Shown here: piece by piece, positions 12,661 to 24,228 of the stretch
How the letters are laid out: each line of letters starts with the position of its first letter
Numbering within the stretch: the stretch's first letter is position 1
Origin: Atherinomorus stipes
Taxonomy: Eukaryota; Chordata; Actinopteri; Atheriniformes; Atherinidae
Length of the DNA stretch: 64,000 bases
Assembly: GCA_023101725.1 (NCBI GenBank)
Contig: JALJCO010003039.1
Span: forward strand, 1-64,000
Reading direction: 5' to 3'
Program-made: the position numbers and the translations under genes
Notes under the pieces: generated by a model
What the model was told of the DNA's origin: nothing
Database searches by the model: none
What the model saw: the letters and a program-made list of their open reading frames with translations, nothing else

Positions 12661-12840
12661 TATTTCCTGAGATTTCCTAAATACAGTTTAGTTGGTCAGC
12701 AAAGACACTGCAAATCATTTCCTCACTCAAAAAAGTAAATTTTCTGAATAGTTTAACTTAATTAATGCAGCTATGCCCAAATTAATTAATGTACCTATTT
12801 TAACATTTTCAACATAGCCCACTTAAGTAAATTGAACAGG

Positions 12841-14243
12841 AAATGAAATGTTGTATTTACTTAACTCAGTTATGTCAACCGGTCCTACACAACTGAGTTA
12901 AAGTAAAATGAAGGATGCATTTAATTCTGGAAATAAGCTTTAAGTAAAACTGATTAAAGTAGGATAATTAAATAAACACAAACAAGTTATGTTGTATTAG
13001 CTCAACATCATAATGTTGATCCAACAAACATGTTGATTTAAAATAACTAACTTGAATAAACTCAACTCAACCAGGACATGCTCTACCAACACAGTAAAAT
13101 TAAGTTGCTTTAACATATTTTAATATAGCTTTTGTTTAATGAACCAATACAGATTGGTGGTTTTACTGAAATTAATCTTGTTTTTTTCATTAGATTGCAT
13201 TTTATTTGACGGACAATATCACAATCTTTATTAATCGAACTATTGAGATTAGGAGGTACTGATAAAATCAGTTATTCAGGTGAATTTACTGGTAGAAATA
13301 TTTGTAGTTTGTTCACCTGCACCACTGCTGTAAAAGATCTTAAATTTAAGACTTGTTAAAGTGACAAAAGCTGCTTGAGTTAATCCATCGTAACAGGACC
13401 GAGTATTTTCAGTCCAGTGCACTGTTGTTTGGTTGATTAAATAGGAATTAGTTCATTTAACATGTACAACTTGTGTTTATGTTTCCAAATTACTATCTCT
13501 TGTTGGTTTAAAACACAAATGTTGGTTAAACATAAAACACAGAAAAGTTGGACCAACAAGATTTGCATTCTTTAGTCCAATGAAGGTTACTACCTCAAAT
13601 TAACAACTCGGTGTAATTGGTCCTGTGGTGGGTTCATCTGAATATTTCCCATCATGCTTTGTGGCTCCTGCTGTTCACACCAATTCACATCATAAGTTAA
13701 GTGCATATGTGATACGATGAAGCGGTTAAGGATTGAGGTCCTTTTACAGCAGTGGTGCAGGTGATCAAATTACAAAATTTTTTTATCGGTAATTTCACCT
13801 GAATAACTGATTTCATCAGTACCTCCTTATCTCAATAATTCAATTAATAAAGATTGTGATATTGTCCGTCAAATAAAATGCAATCTAATGAAAAGAACAA
13901 GATTAATTTCAGTAAAACCACCAATCCGTATTGGTTCATTAAACAAAAGCTATATTAAAATATGTTAAAGCAACTTAATTTTACTCTGTTGGTAGAGCAT
14001 GTTCTGGTTGAGTTGAGTTCATTCAAGTTAGTTATTTCAAATCAACATGTTTGTTGGATCAACATTACGATGTTGAGCTAATACAACATAACTTGTTTGT
14101 GTTGTATTTAATTATCCTACTTTAATCAGATTTACTTAAAACTTATTTTCAGAATTAAAGGCATTCTTCATTTTACTTTAAACTAACTCAGTTGTGTGGG
14201 ACCGGTTGACATAACTGAGTTAAGTAAATACAACATTTCATTT
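12841..14243. mobile_element. Foldback element with ~500-bp inverted arms
   Basis: The left arm (12841-13336) and right arm (13741-14243) are inverted copies of about 95 % identity by eye across their whole length, with a spacer of about 404 bp. Matching blocks include TGACGGACAATATCACAATC with its complement, and GTCAACCGGTCC with GGACCGGTTGACATAAC. Homology stops sharply at both outer boundaries. The spacer has no coding frame. The structure is that of a foldback or long-TIR non-autonomous DNA transposon. The family and target duplication are undetermined. Confidence 0.88.
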
Positions 14244-15194
14244 CTTGTGACCTTTCATTAACCTTTAAGCCATTAATTAAAATGTCGGTGAAGGTTAATT
14301 TGTCCAGGTGAAAGGCTTATCTTTAAAGTCCAGTGTTTTAAGTAAAAAAAAAAAAATGGAAGCTACCAGTCAAAAGTTAGAACACAGAGATCAGTGGGTA
14401 AGTGTTAATGCTTTTGACAGATACTGTAAAATCAGTAATGTTTTACCTCTCATGTACAGAGATCTTTCAATACATCTGTGAAATGAACTCCATTTGTTGG
14501 GTATTTTGCAGCCTTGAATATACCCTGCTGGTATTGTAATAGGGGAGTCCATTTTAAGGGGTGCAGAGTACTGATGACAGAACTCCCTGTGCATACTGTA
14601 CTGTGCAAGTATAGGGGCTTATAACCCCCTTTCAGGCTGGCCGTTCTAACAGCAAGGGGGCCAGGATAAGTTGGGCTTTTTTCATCTCCAAGTTTCTGGT
14701 GGCTTTCTAGGATCTTATTTACCATCCACGATTTCAGCTTTGGAGTGGGAAGTAAACAGTATGCAGGGGCCCGCAGCTGCAACGGGTTACTTTGGCTCTG
14801 GGTAACAGATAAGAACAGTATGTACATACACTTTCAAAACATTCACTTCAGAAGCCCTGCCAATCATCTCTGTCATTGTGTCAGTACAGGAACATTTGCT
14901 CCTTCTGTATTCTTTTGTTGTTGGGGAAGTGCTTTGAATTTCCAAAACTCCAGTTATCCTCAGCCAAAATCTTTCTTTTGAAGCTGCTTTAACTTTTGAA
15001 CGGAACTTGTCAATCTCATTGCTTTGTGAGTGATGCCGCTAAATTACGCAAGCTTTTTTTGTCATGAAACGGGCAGCAGACAGCATCGTTTACTCACTTC
15101 AGTGATCATTTAATCATAAAAACCAAAAAGTGGTTTACTGTAGATAAAAAACAGAATAATAGTAATAATTAGAAATATTGATAATGACAATAAT
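14244..15194. other. No gene recognised; possible Tc1 terminus fragment
   Basis: CTACCAGTCAAAAGTTAGAACA at about 14363 resembles the end of a Tc1-family element but has no partner terminus. A 125-codon minus frame (14450-14827) shows no recognisable domain. I see no other feature. Confidence 0.35.
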
Positions 15195-15415
15195 TTCTAG
15201 AAAAGCACTCTGAGAGCGCAGACCTCCGCCAAGCAGCCTGGTTCCCCCCATGTGGCCCTTTGTTATGATAAAGAATCGAATCAGTTCTTCCTTGTGCTGT
15301 TATCAACATTCCCTGAAACTTTAATACAAATCTGTTCATAACTTTTTTTTTTTAGTTATTTTGCTCAGTAACAGACAAACACCAACAATTACATTACCTC
15401 CTTGATAAAGGTAAT
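15195..15415 (+). mobile_element. LINE 3'-tail-like repeat
   Basis: Motifs GAGAGCGCAGACCTCCGCCAAGC at the left and ACCTCCTTGATAAAGGTAATAAT at the right, with CAGTAACAGACAAACACC between, match the 3' region of a widespread vertebrate non-LTR retrotransposon (RTE-like by recall). No reverse transcriptase is present. The copy is degraded. Confidence 0.5.
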
Positions 15416-17823
15416 AATATTCGTAAGATGTATAATGAATATTTTCAAAAATCTAATCAAAAATCTTTAAGTCATCACATTTAAGATGCTTTTTAAAATT
15501 TTTCTTGTTTCCTTTTTGGATTCTAGATTAACTTAAAGCATCGTCTCCCTGTGGTTACACTAATTTAACTCTTCATTAACCAGACCCTTACAGCACGGTC
15601 AGGACTGTTTTGTGATTTTATATATTTGTTAGAAGGCTCAGTGTTTAATCCCATGAACATCCCTAATCATGACTAACAAACTGCTCAGGTCTGAGTGTGT
15701 TTAATCTAACATCATGCTGCCACTCCCCCTGGAGTTGTCCAATGGCTTGGCTCACTATCGTGTGTACATACATTTGTAAAGTCGCCCAGTGGGACAGACC
15801 CAGAGCTGTGTGGTTTGATCACACACTTCACTTTTAGTTTCAGAGGGGGAGAGCGGCTCCCTCTGCTGATGTCCAAGTTGCTGTTTTTCTTTGTTTTGTT
15901 GTCTTTTCTTCCAGCATCACATCGTGAATGGTGAGGCTCTGTTTTTAACCCAGTTTTGTTTCCAGTCATCTTTTCATCAGTGTGCAGAGTGCTGTGTGTG
16001 ATGGATGTCCCGGGGCAGCTTTGGGTCCCTTTGGGCTCTTGTAAATGTGATAGGAGAAGTGTTTGCTTGTGTGTGGGTTTTATCTGTGTAACGCTGAATG
16101 GTGGCTATATTTGGCAACTTTTCTCTTCTTTTGCTAGAGTGCTTTTAGTTTACTGTCTGCAGTTTTTATTTTTATTCACTGAGTCAGCGTAGGAGTCAGC
16201 TGAAAGGAGACAGGCAGAAGATTTTCTGGTTTGAGTTTCTACGTGACAGTCCGGTGGTTAACCAATTTATTTTCTTTTTTTTTTCTGTTTTACTTTGTTA
16301 GTGAGTTAGTTGTGAGACATTGCTGCTTTTTTTAAAGTATATTTTTATCCTTTTTTTTTGCCATAAGTTACTGGAAGGAACCTGCTTGGATCAGACTTGT
16401 TTGGGCACATTCTGTGCATGCACGGTCTTTGCTGATTTCCTCATGTCATTCCTTGATGTTGCGTGGTTAAGTCAAAGAAAAGTTTCCATGGTGTCATATA
16501 TGTTGTCTAGAGCAACATGTAATTGCGTGGGTCCTGATTACTTGATGCTACTGTGATGTGTGCCTGTCTTTGCAGCTGAGATCATTAAGATCGTCCACTT
16601 TACCCGTCTGCTGTTTTCATGGACTTGCTGCGTGATGCTTATGTATCTGTTTGGAGTATTACCGGCTAAATGAAGCCGTTGCCTGACCCTCTAGGAAGAC
16701 AGATAACTCACAAAAAGTTGGTGATACTCCACTTTTTAGTGAAATTTATGGGAAAAACTTAATGCTGCACTAATATTGGTTTCTTTAAAATTCCAACTAC
16801 TCCCCTGCATCGGTGGTACTTTTACATTTAAACAAGTCAGGCATGCCACGGACACTGATACACCTTTCTTACATCACTAAATGTGCACAAGATATATGTT
16901 TTCTTTCCGAAATCAGCAGAAATGTGTTCTCCCCTGAGAACGTGTCCACTAGTAATGTTGTGTTAGGAAATTTTGGTAGATGATGACTTGTCATTAACAG
17001 TGATTTTCAAATTTTGGGTAAAGTTTATGGCAAGTGTAAAATGTTGATGTGATGATGGTATTGTATCATAAATACAGGACTTTAAGCATAATCATGCAAA
17101 AGAAATTCCCTCATCTCAAGCAATTTATTTAAAAAAAATACTAATAGTGTAATTGTGTACTAATACTCCTAGTATAGCACAATATCTCTCAACATGTCTT
17201 TACTGATGATGTCAAAGTGTGAACAGTATGATGAAGTGGACTGTTTAAATGCAAGCATTAAAGTGGAACATTTATTGGTTGAGTCATCGTTCAGATACTT
17301 TTTTTTTTTTTTAGTTAATCACTTTAGGAGAACAGCATGTTGCTCAATAAGCACTTGAACATTTAACATTTATATCTGTGCTCTCAAACCTTTAGAAAAA
17401 GACAAATTAAGTTAACTTCTAAAGGTTATAATGCATTTTGGGTTCTTTCTGACATCATTTGGGATTAGTGTAACTGTTTCTGTCCATTTTATGCTCCAGC
17501 TTTAACACAAGCCTGCTTAAAAGTCAATAACCCGAATGAAGAATATTAAGTATTTTATAGGAAATGTGGCAGATCTGACATGTTCACAACCACAAACCAG
17601 ATACTGAAAAAGGGCATAAACTACCTCAGTCAGCTTGTTTTACCCATATACATGTTCAGGTTAATGAAGATGATGACGATGCTGATGTAGACGTGATTAC
17701 ATTTAATTACGGTGGCATGACTGATTGTTTGCAGCGACAGTCATAGAGAACATAATAGTGTTTCTTAAAAGAGTTCATATTTTGCCTCCACGTTGAATGT
17801 TACAGTTTCAGGAAACATTTCTA
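15416..17823. other. No gene recognised
   Basis: Unique-looking sequence with poly-T runs (about 16270-16283, 17300-17312). One acceptor-like site (TGCCTGTCTTTGCAG ending at 16575) is followed by a 30-codon open frame, but no donor or homologous protein can be recognised, so it is not called as an exon. Confidence 0.4.
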
Positions 17824-18106
17824 GGGGCGGCTGTGGCTCAGGTGGTAGAGCAGGTTGACTAATGATCGAAGGATTGGTAGTTCGAATCCCGATTTCCCAG
17901 CCATATGTCGTTGTGTCCTTTGGCACTTACCCCTCCTTTCCTCCAGTGGGGGCACCACTGGTGTATGAATGCATGTGAATGTTCCGATCTTCTGTCAGTC
18001 TGTGGATACATACATAGCTTGCCACCACCAAGTATGAATGAGGAGTGAATGATTATTGGATCTACTTTAAGTGCATTGAAAAGTGAGATATAAGTCTAAT
18101 CCATTA
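17824..18106 (+). mobile_element. tRNA-derived SINE, full-length-looking
   Basis: Begins GGGGCGGCTGTGGCTCAGGT with a good A box (TGGCTCAGGTGG, 17834-17845) and B box (GTAGTTCGAATCCC, 17877-17890). The body and the ending ATATAAGTCTAATCCATTA are typical of the V-SINE/AFC-like fish SINEs. It could retain RNA polymerase III promoter function. No clear target-site duplication was found. A degraded, inverted fragment of the same head lies near 59800-59880. Confidence 0.82.
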
Positions 18107-18144
18107 TTAGTAGTTGACTGGGGTGAGCTGTATTAATAGATAAT

Positions 18145-19941
18145 GGCCGCGTTTCCCAGATTAGTTAAGACACTCTTAACGCTGAGGTCCTCCTTAAGTC
18201 ACTTCTTAAAGGTGCCTTGTTTGGACGTTGCGTTTCCCAGATGCGCTCTTAACTCAGTAGCTTCTTTATTTTCAGGAGCGGCCAGACCCACTCTTTCGAA
18301 CCTTCTTTAACGTTCCCCCCTGCTAAGGGAACAACAGGCCCATCTACTGGTCACTTTTGGAAACGACACTATTTCCCGGGGAAAAAAAGTAGAAAATGGA
18401 AATTATTAAAAATGGACCTATTCACGGATCAGTTGTTGTATTGAGTCATGTTTTCTCACTCATGTCATAATGTCAATCATCTATGATGGAAGAAAACTGT
18501 AGTTACCGAGTGAATGACAGAAAATATTGTGGTTAAGTTTAATCATTATGGCAAGATAGGCCTGTGGGTATCAACCACAGAAACAAAAACATTGCGGTAG
18601 GAATTGTACGCAAATTATACGCAATCTATGAGGACTCACGTCATATTTACGCATTTGTCAGCTGTTCATGATGAGATGCACCTGCTTCGCTCAATAAAAG
18701 CATGGCCATTTACGCATACCCGTATCAGACCCGCATCAGATGTCTGTGCAGAGAACCAAACCAAACCACCCCCAAACCAAACCACCCCCTCCAGTCACCA
18801 AACCACCCCCTCCGGCCACACTTTGATATTGAACTATAAAACACTTCAGTACCACCCGAACCACCTATTTAGGTCCACCTGACTACCTTTCTCTGCCAAC
18901 CTCAGCACAAAGGTCATGTTAAAAATCATAGGTGGCACTGGGCAGTGATTCAAAAATGGCAAACACAACCTCTCAGTGTAATATGTGGAGCATTCCCATT
19001 ACTTTGCGTTTACGCAGGCCTTTGAAGAATTGGGCACGAGTGAGTGGCAGAACAAGCCATTCTTTATTAAGTCACGTCAACCATTTGCGGGATTACTGTT
19101 TGTTGAATGCACGTGCGTCATCCTGGACGCACACTTTACGCACCAGATACAGTATGTCGCCCATTTACCAAATGCTGCCATGTGGAGCTCATTTAACATA
19201 AGATGTGTGTAGGTGATTACATCCTCCAAGATTTCCCCAGACAACAGTAACCCGACAAAAAGTTTTTGAAAGTTTGGTGCATATTGTTTTTGGCTGAAGC
19301 TTGTCAGGAGTTCCAGGAGTTGATCTATTTTTTTGCGAACAAGAAAATGTTACCCTTTTTCAGTGTTTCAATCACCTAGCCACCGTTTCCCGATTCTTCT
19401 ACTGAGCATCGATATGACACACACGCATGTTTCAGGAATCCTCTTGGTGGGGTTCCCTTCAGCCATTACGTCAACAAATAGCGTCAGAATGACCATTATT
19501 TATAGGGCATCTGTAAATTTCCAATCGCCTACACCTGTTTAGCACAATTTGGCCAATTACACAATATACAATGAGCTTTTCAATGAATATTTGCAATCAC
19601 TGGTAATCACGTGCATATTTTTAACAGTTTGTCTTCTTGCACAAACACATAAACGTATAAATGGGCTCAATATCAGCGTCGGAAAATAACCTCCACACTA
19701 AATGAATGGTGTCGATCGGTATACCTGACCTCGATTGCTTTTTTTTTCAGCACCCCCGGAAGTGGATAGCTTCTGTTAGGACCTTCTTAAGATGTAGCGT
19801 AGCAAAGACGTTTCTCAGGAAATAAGAACGCGCGAAAGAAGCAATCTGGGAAACGGGCGTATCTTTGCGATCCTTTGTTGGGAAGAGCTTCCTTGAGGCC
19901 TTCTTTAATCCAAAGAAGAATCTTAACTGGGAAACGCGGCC
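18145..19941. mobile_element. Non-autonomous element with double-repeat ends, AAT target duplication
   Basis: Termini GGCCGCGTTTCCC (18145) and GGGAAACGCGGCC (ending 19941) are perfect inverts, flanked by AAT at 18142-18144 and 19942-19944, a 3-bp duplication as in PIF/Harbinger elements. Each end carries a second CGTTTCCCAG-type site exactly 81 bp inside the first (18150 and 18231; inverted at 19846 and 19927). Interior short frames, for example 18985-19212, show no transposase motif I can recognise. The element is probably non-autonomous, or a decayed autonomous copy. Confidence 0.82.
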
Positions 19942-20194
19942 AATGGCTGTACGATAGTTTTTCATGCAGTGTATCTTGAGGGTCAAAGTACCTCTAATAC
20001 AACTGTAGTTTTTCCATCTTTACCGTTTACACTCTGAGATTTCTTCAGACCTGAACCTTTTTTTTTTTTTTTTTTTACAATATTCTGCTTTGTACATGTG
20101 AGAAACAAAAAAAGCAACTCAAAGATGTTTAATTTTGCTTTCAGATGTTTTTTGTTTTTTTGGGGGGGGGGTTCTTAATAAGCTTGGCACAAAC

Positions 20195-20922
20195 CCATTC
20201 ACACTTTGAGGCTGTCTTTGGTTGAGGCTCCTTTTATACCCAGTTGTGGCACCCGCACCTGTCACCAATTTGCTGATCGAGGAGTCTTCCAGAACAGTGT
20301 TGACCTGTGCATCTTTAAATTCCTCTGCCTGCTGTGTCAAACTTGTTTATATTCTCTAATCATAATCTAATCATTTTCTTTGTACTTGTGTTAAATTAGG
20401 GAAGATTTTATTAATTATTCTAACTTTTCTAGAAATGGGTTTTGTGTCAAGCAATTGATCATGTTAATCAAGGAGGAAAAAAGATTGCCCATCCCAGGTA
20501 AAGATTAAACATTTAAGAGAAATGACTTACTTGTCATAATAAGCATTTTAAAAAATGTTTCAATGGAGCTAAAGTGTTTTCAGCCACTTTGCTAATCTGG
20601 GTTTAGTGTTCTTTTCCCAGTTTGGCCAACATACAGCATCAGTCAGTGTGCAGTCTGAATGTTTCCCTAACAGTTAATCTCTGCTCACAAAAGGGCACTT
20701 TGTTATGGCAGCTGCTTTGCTACAATATGCAAATCTTTTACTACATGCTTGTGAAATTTTTTACATTCATTTTAACCAGTTTATATAATTATCGCCCAGA
20801 GCATAAAAGGTTGATGATGTATTGGAAGATCTCTTTGGCTTTAAAAGTAGGTCATATTTAAAGACCAATGAGATGGTTTGATCATTGCCAAGGAGAAAAA
20901 TAACTCAAAAGTGTTGCCTTGC
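20195..20922 (+). repeat. Dispersed repeat A, copy 2, directly upstream of a putative first exon
   Basis: Same orientation and block order as 7630-8262, including the near-identical segment around 20680-20755. The right boundary lies about 350 bp upstream of the ATG at 21271, so part of it could contribute to the proximal promoter of that exon. The class is unknown. Confidence 0.75.
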
Positions 20923-21270
20923 CTTCCCCTCCTTCCCCTCCCCACCCCTCCCTCCACCCCTCTCTGCCTGTCACGTGTTCTTTTCACAGCATAGAAAAGT
21001 TTCTGGATTAGGGCAGAATTAACACAAAGCAGAGACGCCACTCCAGCTACACTTGCAAGCAACACAGAAGAAGAAGAAGGGGGGACGGAGACAGAGAGCC
21101 CGACGCAGCGGGGTGAAGACACTCGAGCGAAACCTCAGCCACCTCAGAAAACTTCAAACACTGATAGCGAGCGGCGGACGAACCCATTCCTGACAGAGCG
21201 AGAGAGAGAGAGAGAGCGAGAGAGAGAGCAGCAGAGAGGCAGAGGATCTTTGCCGACAAGGTCCTGAAGG
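20923..21270 (+). promoter_or_regulatory. Putative promoter and 5' leader of exon 21271
   Basis: Pyrimidine-rich CCTCCTTCCCC tracts, an E-box CACGTG at 20972-20977, then a purine-rich leader with GAAGAAGAAG and a (GA)n run (about 21199-21229) leading to ATG 21271. CpG density is higher than in the surrounding DNA. The layout suits a TATA-less promoter and long 5' UTR, but no transcription start can be fixed from sequence. The functional role is inference. Confidence 0.35.
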
Positions 21271-21300
21271 ATGGCAGAGAAGCAGTTTGCTGGGATCCTG
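21271..21300 (+). CDS. Putative first coding exon, MAEKQFAGIL, gene unknown
   Basis: ATG at 21271 has a strong initiation context (A at -3, G at +4) and opens ten codons, MAEKQFAGIL, ending at a consensus splice donor (CTG followed by GTAAGT at 21301). The exon ends in phase 0. It is preceded by a long purine-rich leader with features of a 5' UTR. I do not recognise the N-terminus. The next coding exon on this strand is not identified within the window, implying a long first intron. The second short exon at 38107-38148 also ends in phase 0, so both could splice to one common exon. Chance occurrence of an ATG near a donor is possible. Confidence 0.4.
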
Positions 21301-22555
21301 GTAAGTTTTCTTCTTGTTTAAAGAACAGTGCACACACACACTCTGCCTCACATGGATGCGGCCGCATCTCAACTGTATCTCTCTGGTGGGATGCAGCTGC
21401 TGGACCACCAGTTGAATAACTCTCTGCCTCCCCCTTTTGTCCCACTTTGAGGCCAGGTGGTTTGGTTTCTCTGCACTCACAGAGCTCCAGCTCAAAAGTT
21501 GAGAAGTTATCCTCACAGTTTTCCAAATAATTCATGTTTTATCATCAGATACTTAAACTGTAAAGACAATTCACAACTTTTTCCGGAATAATTTGCCTGA
21601 ACTTCCTTCTAATCGATGTGTTGAAGACAGATCTGTCATCTGCTGTTCACCCTGTCCAAACTGTCTGTAAACGTTGTCTTGCTTCAGGGGCAGAGACGCT
21701 TTCTTCTGCGTTTACTTTCCTCCGCTCATCTCTTCTTTGCTTCAAACAATAAACACGTTTTCACTGTTTTTTGTCTGATAAGAGTCGAGGCCAAGAGGTA
21801 AATGTGTCGGTGTCAGGCTGGCGCTGACGGTGAAGCTTTAAATAGAGGTTTGGCGTCATTGACAGTCAGGTCACTTCTCCCTCCGTCTCTCCCTCTCAGT
21901 CCAAGTCCTTCTGTCTGTCTTAAGACGGCGATAAACACAAACTCTGAGCTCCAACTCTCCAATGACATTCTTGATTGTTTGAAGCCCTGCTTTCCTCCCC
22001 GCTGACTTCTTTTTTCCTCCCTCCGTCTCACCCTTTCAAGATGAATCTCCACTTTATGAAAAAAAAAAAAAACTGTGTATATACCATCTTGAGAGGAGGA
22101 CGTTATCAGTCTCGCCTGCTCTTTCCTCCCGCTCCCTGTCGGGTGATGGAGATTGGATTCGTGCTGATGATGTCAAGTCAGTCTTTGGAATAATCTGGCA
22201 CAGCTGGACAGTTGTTAAGATTGAAAAGAAGTTAAATAGTTGTCACAAGAGCATTTATTTTTAAATGTCTCAGCCTGTTGCTTGAGCTTACTGATATACA
22301 GTAGTCACTGTGAAGCTTCAAACCTTTTAGGAAAGTCAGTCAGTAGTGGCTGCCATTACTCACCGCAGCCACTAGGGGTCTGTGGCTTTATTATGTGTTG
22401 ATGCATCAGCCAGAAAAAAGTCTGTTTGAGTGCGTTTTTGTCTGAAGTCATAAGGTTTTCACTTCTGAAGGAATGCAGCATAAAAAGAGGAATATTTTAA
22501 AGGAAAAGCTGCAAAGTTGGTTCAATATAGGAAATAGATTCAGAACAGTCTTTGA
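21301..22555. other. Intron-like sequence, no gene recognised
   Basis: Follows the putative splice donor. Holds no repeat I can define. The 162- and 120-codon minus-strand frames overlapping the leader are compositional (GA repeat) and are not called. Confidence 0.4.
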
Positions 22556-23101
22556 TTAAAAGGTACAGTGTGTAAGAATTACTGACATCTAGTGGTAAAG
22601 ATGGACATATAAGCAACCTGAAATACAAGGCACAGTTATAAATGGATGGTGTCCATCAATGTCCAAAATTCTTCCAGATATAAACACATTTTTGTGTGGG
22701 TGTGGATTCATTGGCTTGAGGTGATGCAATGAGTGCACTACAGGTAACTGCTTACTGGTGCATGTGTACTGTCTTCTTCTATGTACTTTTAAGGCATTAC
22801 TTATCCAGTCGGTGGTTTAGCAGCTATTAAACAGAGCTGGTGCTGCAGTTTTAAAGCTTAGAAAGTTTCTCACTTAACACATACAGTTGTTTCTCCACTC
22901 AGAGACACTGTAGTAAAATTGGTGGCGCAAATATGGCACCTGCCATACATGTGGACCCATGATAAGTAGATATGAATGGCTCATTCTGAGAAATTAAAAA
23001 ATAAGTTATTTTAGTAAAGTTATTAGATACTAATAGAAACAGTTTTCAATGATATATTGCATTTTTCTGACCTCTGATTTAGTGACATGCTGCGCCTTTA
23101 A
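22556..23101. mobile_element. TTAA-flanked MITE 1
   Basis: Bounded by TTAA at 22556-22559 and 23098-23101. The inner ends are AAGGTACAGTGTGTAAG and, inverted at the right, AAGGCGCAGCATGTC, similar over about 15 bp. This matches the abundant fish repeats that begin TTAAAGGTGCAGTGTGTA. TTAA targets fit piggyBac or Kolobok type elements. No coding capacity. Confidence 0.68.
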
Positions 23102-24228
23102 GTTTGCGTTCACATTTCATTCATTTGTAAAGGAAAGTAAAGCGCAGAGTGATGGCCAGTGATGGGAGATTGTGGAAAGCAGCTGCTCGCGCTCTTGGAT
23201 GTAGAACCCGCTTGTTGTGATTGGTTGCTTCTGATGGCTGGGACTGTTGTCTTGGACAATGATGTCAACTGTGGCCAAGAGTCATCAACAACGAATCAAA
23301 GAAGGCGTGTGTGAGTGCACAGGCAAAATCCCGCTCCCATCGTCAGCTGTCATTTCATTCTTCACTCCACTCCACCCTCTCCTTAACGCCTTTTATCTGC
23401 CTTTTTCCATCTCTTCCTCCTTCGGCCACTTCCTCACATCTACAGCAACAATTTGTGAGCGGGACTTGTTCACCTCACATTTCACACGTAATCCGCTTAT
23501 TTTCACCTTCTATTTGAAGACTGTAAATCGCTTGATTTCCCTCCATGTTGCATTACTTCTTTGGACGTCCGTTGCTCTTTTTAGTCAGGTTAGATTTATT
23601 TCTGCTAGCCCAGATGGTTGGTGGATGGGCCGGTCAACATAAATCTCGAGACACACAAGACGGTAGCTTCCTGCTACCGCTTGGCTCGGCCGCTCGCCTT
23701 CTGCCAGGACTCCTTTCTGTCCAAACTTAATTCTCCTGCTCGCTCACAGCTCTGAAAAAGAGCCACATCCCCTCAATCTTAACAGCGTTGTCTTTGACTG
23801 CCCTGAAAGCCACAACTTCCACTGAGCGGATGAGCAGATGGTGCCCTGGCACAAGCTTTTTACAGGACGGGCGGATATCTGTCTCTTTGTTTTTACTCCT
23901 TAGTTACTTCTTTGACACTTGTAGTATTTAAAATGTCAGCCGTGTAGATGTATGTGCCGGGATGTGAGAGTAGGAGGGGAAGAAGGAGGAGTTGAACTGT
24001 CATGTTGCTTATTTGTTCGCTCAGACCAGCATTCATCCGCCAGGCTGTGGAGGCCACAGCTGCTCCTCCATCACCATCAAGGCCAAATGGAGGAAGAAGT
24101 CACGTAAGACTGGCCTGTGATCACAGCGTGATATGGGCCAGCTTTTTCACTTTAAACCCACAGTTTGTAAGATTTTGTCTGCCAGCAATAAAATGATAAC
24201 CTTTCTCTATTCATACACTCATTTCACC
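23102..24228. other. No gene recognised
   Basis: Mixed-composition intron-like sequence. Plus-strand frames of up to 131 codons (23247-23642) show no domain and are not called. Confidence 0.4.

Noticed and set aside
16576..16672. Acceptor-like TGTCTTTGCAG followed by a 30-codon frame EIIKIVHFTRLLF...
   Set aside because: The acceptor is good but the frame turns hydrophobic and atypical, no poly(A) signal is evident nearby and no family is recognised. A protein search would be decisive.
17824..17895. tRNA-like sequence with A and B boxes
   Set aside because: The body and tail are those of a SINE; the head does not fold as an intact tRNA and continues into SINE sequence, so it is not a tRNA gene.
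21047..21535. Minus-strand frame of 162 codons overlapping the putative leader
   Set aside because: Antisense to a GA-rich leader and splice donor; Ser/Leu repeats come from the (GA)n run. No domain recognised.
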